Positions 21,466-25,068 of a stretch of DNA of 25,068 bases are shown one piece after another; position 1 is the stretch's first letter; each line of letters starts with the position of its first letter. A program made the position numbers and the translations under genes. The stretch spans positions 1 through 25,068 of the forward strand of contig DASQNO010000122.1 in the NCBI GenBank assembly GCA_035644935.1, in the 5' to 3' direction. Origin of the DNA: CADCVW01 sp035644935. GTDB lineage: Bacteria; Pseudomonadota; Alphaproteobacteria; Sphingomonadales; Sphingomonadaceae. The notes under the pieces were generated by a model. It was not told the origin of the DNA. It did not search any database and saw only the letters and a program-made list of their open reading frames with translations.

Positions 21466-23759
21466 CGCGCGCCCTCCCCCACCAGCAGTTCCGCCGCCGC
21501 ATCGATCACCGCTTCGCCGTCGAGGCGGTGATGCGCGTAGAGATGCTGGAGCGATCCAGTCTGCCCGAAGCGATCAACGCCCAGCGGGCGGACGCGATGC
21601 CCGCGGACGCCGCCCAGCCATGATAGCGCGGCGGGCGATCCGTCGAGCAAGGTGACGAGCTGCGCATCGCGCGACAAGGGCGCGAGGAGCCTCGCGACGT
21701 GCGACCCGCCGCCAGCGGACCAGCCGCGGTGCAGCAGATCGGGCGAGGTGACGTTGAGCAAGCCCAGGCCGGGCAGGTCGTCGTGCAGTTCTTCCCACGC
21801 CATTAAGGCTTCGGGGGCAAGCGCGCCGGAGAACACCAGCGCCATCTCCGCGCCCGGCGTCGGCGCGCGCAGCCAATAGCCGCCTGCCAGCGCGCCGGCT
21901 TTCCAATCCTCGTCCGTCCGCACCATCTGGGCGATGCTGCGCGTCGTGAGGCGGAGGTAGACGCTCTCGCCGTCGGCCGCGTCCATCAGGCGGAAGCCTT
22001 CTTCCATCATGGCGGCGAGTTCGTCGACGAAGGCGGGTTCGTAGTGACGCAAGCCCGGCTGCCCCATGGCGATCAGCGGCGGGTTGATCGATTGGTGCGC
22101 GCCGCCCTCCGGCCCCAGCGTCACGCCCGACGGCGTCGCCACCAGCATGAAGCGCGCGTCCTGGTAGCAGGCGTAGTTCAGCGCATCGAGGCCCCGCGCG
22201 ATGAACGGGTCGTAGAGCGTTCCCACGGGCATCAGCCGCGCGCCGAACAGGTCGCCCGCGAGTCCTAGAGCCGCAAGCATCAGGAACAGGTTGTTTTCGG
22301 CGATGCCCAGTTCGATGTGCTGGCCGGCCGGACGCCCAGCCCATTTCTGCGGGCTCGGGATCTTGGCGGCGGCGAAGACGTCGGCGAGTTCGGAGCGTCG
22401 GAACAGCCCGCGCTGGTTCACCCATGCGCCGAGATTGGTCGACACGGTGACATCGGGCGAGGTCGTAACGATGCGATCGGCGAGCGTACCGCCCGCGCGG
22501 GAAAGGTCGAGCAGGATCTTGCCGAAGGCGGCCTGCGTCGACTGCTCTTCGCCCACGGGCGGGGCGATCGCCGGGACCGCGACCCCGCTCCAGGGCCGCC
22601 GGCGCTTGGTCTTCGCGATCTGACATCCGTCGAGCAGGGCCTGCACGCCCGTGCGCGCGTTGTCGCCGAGGCCGCCCAGCGGCTCCCACTCCTGCCCTTC
22701 CACGATTCCCAGGCCATCCCGCATCGCGGCGGTCTGACCAAGGTTCATCAGACCCGAATGGTTGTCCTTGTGCCCGGCGAACGGCAGGCGGTGACCCTTT
22801 ATCGTGTAGGCGATGAACAGCGTCGGCAAGTCGTCGCGGGCGGCGTCGAAGGCCTCCACCAGGCTCGCCATGTCGTGCCCCGCGAGGTTGGTCATCAGCG
22901 CCGCCAGCGCATCGTCGTCACGCGCATCGAGCAGCGGCCTCGTCGCCGGGGTGTCCCGCTCCAGCCGCTCGCGCCACGCAGCGCCGCCCTGGTAGGTCAG
23001 CGCCGCGTAGTCGGCGTTGCCGGCCTCGTCGATCCAGGTTTTGAGCTCGGGCCCGCCGGGTTCGGCAAACGCCGCCTCCATCGCCTTGCCATACTTCAAG
23101 GTCACGACGCGCCATCCGCACGCGGCGAAGATGTCGTCGAATCGACGGAACATGCGCTCGGCCGTGGTCGCGTCGAGCGACTGCCGATTATAATCGACAA
23201 TCCACCAGCAATTGCGGATGTCGTGCTTGTACGCCTCGATCAGGCATTCGTAGATATTGCCTTCGTCGAGCTCCGCATCGCCCATCAGCGCCACCATGCG
23301 GCCGGTGTCGGCGGCTGCCATCATGCCGTGCGCGACGAGGTAGTCCTGGACCAGCGAGGCGAAGGCGGTGATTGCGACGCCGAGCCCGACCGAGCCGGTG
23401 GAGAAGTCGACAGGGATCAGGTCCTTGGTGCGGCTGGGGTAGCTCTGCATGCCGCCGAAGCCCCGAAAGTTCTCCAGCTGCTCCTTCGTTTGCGAGCCGA
23501 GCAGATAGTGGATCGCGTGCAGGATGGGTCCGGCGTGCGGCTTCACTGCGACCTTGTCGTTGGGGCCGAGCGCGTGGAAATAGAGCGCCGCCATGATAGC
23601 GGTCATCGACGCGCACGACGCCTGATGGCCGCCGACCTTGAGGCCATCGGTGCTCGGCCGCAGGTGATTGGCGTTGTGGATCGTCCAAGCGGACAGCCAG
23701 CGCAGGCGGTCGTCGAGGAGCCGCAGGGCGTCGAGATCGGGTGAGGTTCTAGTAAGCAT
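21462..23759 (-). CDS. Transketolase / AceE-like thiamine diphosphate enzyme
   Basis: This 765-residue single-chain ThDP enzyme has an N-terminal cofactor domain, with GDAELDEGN at 160-168 and N191 in WWIVDYNRQSLD as the Mg-diphosphate motif. The pyrimidine domain carries the catalytic glutamate E488 in HIELGIAENNLF, and a C-terminal domain follows. The stretches NFRGFGGMQSYPS, DFSTGSVGLGVAI and FAACGWRVVTLKYGK resemble the homodimeric pyruvate dehydrogenase E1 (AceE) more than classical transketolase, but it is shorter than AceE and no E2/E3 gene is in the window. The ATG at 23759 follows AGAGG by seven bases; the open frame extends 59 codons further upstream but without a start signal. It leads the operon with MaoC and CitE-like genes, suggesting a 2-oxo acid as substrate or product. 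Confidence 0.88.
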   Translation of the reverse strand: MLTRTSPDLDALRLLDDRLRWLSAWTIHNANHLRPSTDGLKVGGHQASCASMTAIMAALYFHALGPNDKVAVKPHAGPILHAIHYLLGSQTKEQLENFRGFGGMQSYPSRTKDLIPVDFSTGSVGLGVAITAFASLVQDYLVAHGMMAAADTGRMVALMGDAELDEGNIYECLIEAYKHDIRNCWWIVDYNRQSLDATTAERMFRRFDDIFAACGWRVVTLKYGKAMEAAFAEPGGPELKTWIDEAGNADYAALTYQGGAAWRERLERDTPATRPLLDARDDDALAALMTNLAGHDMASLVEAFDAARDDLPTLFIAYTIKGHRLPFAGHKDNHSGLMNLGQTAAMRDGLGIVEGQEWEPLGGLGDNARTGVQALLDGCQIAKTKRRRPWSGVAVPAIAPPVGEEQSTQAAFGKILLDLSRAGGTLADRIVTTSPDVTVSTNLGAWVNQRGLFRRSELADVFAAAKIPSPQKWAGRPAGQHIELGIAENNLFLMLAALGLAGDLFGARLMPVGTLYDPFIARGLDALNYACYQDARFMLVATPSGVTLGPEGGAHQSINPPLIAMGQPGLRHYEPAFVDELAAMMEEGFRLMDAADGESVYLRLTTRSIAQMVRTDEDWKAGALAGGYWLRAPTPGAEMALVFSGALAPEALMAWEELHDDLPGLGLLNVTSPDLLHRGWSAGGGSHVARLLAPLSRDAQLVTLLDGSPAALSWLGGVRGHRVRPLGVDRFGQTGSLQHLYAHHRLDGEAVIDAAAELLVGEGAR

Positions 23760-23862
23760 CCACGAACCTCTAGCGCCAAACAGTCGTGCGGCGACAGGCC
23801 CTGCGGCCGAAGTTCGAACGCCCCGCCTTCTCAATCCCGCGCACAGCACCCATTGTACGGCG
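23760..23862. promoter_or_regulatory. Divergent intergenic region between the ThDP operon and a GH43 gene
   Basis: These 103 bases must hold promoters for both directions. A perfect 8-bp palindrome GTTCGAAC lies at 23812-23819, close to the middle, and may be an operator. I see no convincing -35/-10 pair on either strand. Confidence 0.35.
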
Positions 23863-25068
23863 ATGACCCAGATCGCCACGCCATTCTTCCATGTCGACGC
23901 CGTCAGCGAGGGCGAGGGCACGCGCTTTGCCGTCACGCTCGGCGGCAGCGGCGAGACGCGCGACTACCGGGTTCGCGGAGGCGAGCAGCGCGACTACGCC
24001 GCGTTCTACCGGGAGCTGGCGCGCGACTACGGAATGGAAGGCCCGCATGGCGGCGAACGACCGCCCCCGCAGGCCCATCACGAGCCGAGCTGGCGCCCGC
24101 TGATCACCGGCAATCTCGATCCGCGCATACTGGCGGGATACGGCGACCCGGCGGTGCTCAAGACGGACGAGGGATACTACCTCGTCGCGACGTCGAACGA
24201 CGCGCCCGACGCGTTTCCCATCCTGCGCTCCGACGACCTCGAGACTTGGGAGCCGGTGGGTTTCGTTTTCCCCGAAGGGCACACCCCTTCGTGGACGGCG
24301 GCGGGGCGGCACCAGGGCGACTTCTGGGCGCCCGAGATGGCGCGGGTCGGCGACGAATACTGGCTAGCCTATACGGCGCGGGAGACGAACAACGCGCTGG
24401 CGATCGGGCTGGCCAAGAGCGCGAGCCCGCGAGGCCCGTGGCGGGACCTCGGCCAGCCGTTGCTGACCGGCGGCGTTGCGCTGTTCCCGTCGAGCGACCC
24501 GAACGCGCCGCCTCAGCCCAAGAGCGGCGGCGTGATCGATTCGCACATCTTCGTAGATGCGGACGGGCAGCCTTTCCTGTTCTGGAAGGCCGACACCAAC
24601 GGCCTGTGGCCGCGGCCGCTCGCCAGGCTGCTGCGCGAGGAGCCGGAACTCATCGCCCAGTTGTTCGAGCGCGAAGAAGATCGCCGCATCGCCGCCTTCG
24701 CCGCCGCGGTGCAGCCTTGGGCGAACGGACGCCGGCCGATCGAGCGCTTCTTCCTGATGCAGCCGCTGATCGAGGCGGTGCTCGAATCCTGGCCGCGCGT
24801 GCAGCGGGCGCTGCGGGCGAGCGGCCGCGCCGGGGACATTCTGGACGCGATGCAGACGCCGGTACGGGCGCAGCGGCTGGCCCCGGACGGCGCGTCGCTG
24901 ATCGGCGAACCGACGATCGTGCTGACGAACGACCAACTGTGGGAAGGCCACTTGATCGAAGGTCCGTGGGTGACGCGGCAGGAGGGCCGCTACTGGCTGT
25001 TCTACGCGGGCAACGACTTCTGCACGCCCAATTACGGGATCGGCGTGGCGGTCGCCGACCATCCGCTG
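23863..25068 (+). CDS. GH43-like glycosidase with N-terminal extension and helical insertion, cut by the right edge
   Basis: 402 codons are open from the ATG at 23863 to the window end with no stop. The GH43 catalytic set is present: base D95 in GYGDPAVLK, pKa modulator D226 in GGVIDSHIF, and general acid E366 in LIEGPWV. DFWAPEMARVGDEYWLAY is typical of the second blade. Two features are odd. About 85 residues precede the propeller and include a small beta/alpha-looking segment unlike a signal peptide, so the enzyme is probably cytoplasmic. Between the modulator and the general acid there are 140 residues, against 61 in the GH43 lipoprotein of this window. The extra, roughly residues 250-334, is strongly helical and charged. 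The ribosome-binding site is poor. No other in-frame start lies within the 103-base gap. Confidence 0.85.
   Translation, partial: MTQIATPFFHVDAVSEGEGTRFAVTLGGSGETRDYRVRGGEQRDYAAFYRELARDYGMEGPHGGERPPPQAHHEPSWRPLITGNLDPRILAGYGDPAVLKTDEGYYLVATSNDAPDAFPILRSDDLETWEPVGFVFPEGHTPSWTAAGRHQGDFWAPEMARVGDEYWLAYTARETNNALAIGLAKSASPRGPWRDLGQPLLTGGVALFPSSDPNAPPQPKSGGVIDSHIFVDADGQPFLFWKADTNGLWPRPLARLLREEPELIAQLFEREEDRRIAAFAAAVQPWANGRRPIERFFLMQPLIEAVLESWPRVQRALRASGRAGDILDAMQTPVRAQRLAPDGASLIGEPTIVLTNDQLWEGHLIEGPWVTRQEGRYWLFYAGNDFCTPNYGIGVAVADHPL

Noticed and set aside
22317..23744. 475-codon plus-strand open frame opposite the ThDP enzyme gene
   Set aside because: Antisense shadow; the minus strand carries the ThDP motif and catalytic glutamate.

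Overview
The window reads as a chromosomal segment of a high-GC alphaproteobacterium, most likely a sphingomonad. The grounds are GC-rich codon use, many ATGA gene overlaps, several peptidase lipoproteins, a PhyH/sugar-hydrolase mix and a fragment of a repetitive autotransporter-type protein. This assignment is inference from gene content; there is no rRNA or marker gene in the window. I saw no tRNA, rRNA, CRISPR array, insertion sequence or replication origin.

Layout. (1) 1-238, minus: the N-terminal piece of a beta-strand-repeat (autotransporter-like) protein that runs off the left edge. (2) 353-3712, minus: a four-gene operon of ABC-2 ATPase, permease, DesK-type histidine kinase and NarL-type response regulator, the layout of Bacillus self-regulated drug or lipid efflux modules. 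(3) 3779-4537, minus: two unrecognised small proteins in the same frame, separated by one TAG. (4) 4538-5262: a stretch with no convincing gene. (5) 5263-8581, plus: a GH43 lipoprotein and an M3 (Dcp-like) peptidase lipoprotein. They meet a convergent AI-2E-type membrane protein (8578-9699, minus) tail to tail on one shared CTAG. (6) 9850-14014, plus: a compact sugar ABC importer (ATPase with a TTG start, two MalF/MalG-type permeases, lipoprotein binding protein). It is followed by an intracellular GH5-like glycosidase (14183-15349), a PhyH-type Fe(II)/2-oxoglutarate dioxygenase (15462-16289) and a Crp-type regulator (16360-17097). (7) 17194-20079, plus: a large M16 zinc peptidase lipoprotein ending at a 27-bp inverted repeat. 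(8) 20177-23759, minus: a translationally coupled operon of an AceE/transketolase-like ThDP enzyme, a MaoC-fold hydratase and a CitE-like CoA lyase. (9) 23863-25068, plus: a GH43-like enzyme cut by the right edge, with an N-terminal extension and a large helical insertion.

How they may work together. Region 6 together with the GH43 enzymes suggests plant-oligosaccharide use: glycosidases release or trim sugars, a dedicated importer takes them up, and a cytoplasmic glycosidase finishes the job. Region 8 looks like a separate acyl-CoA module (hydrate an enoyl-CoA, cleave the product, process a 2-oxo acid with ThDP). The most unusual items are that operon, the GH43 with the insertion, the importer/dioxygenase/Crp locus, the palindrome pair with compensating changes, and the in-frame TAG between two hypothetical ORFs.
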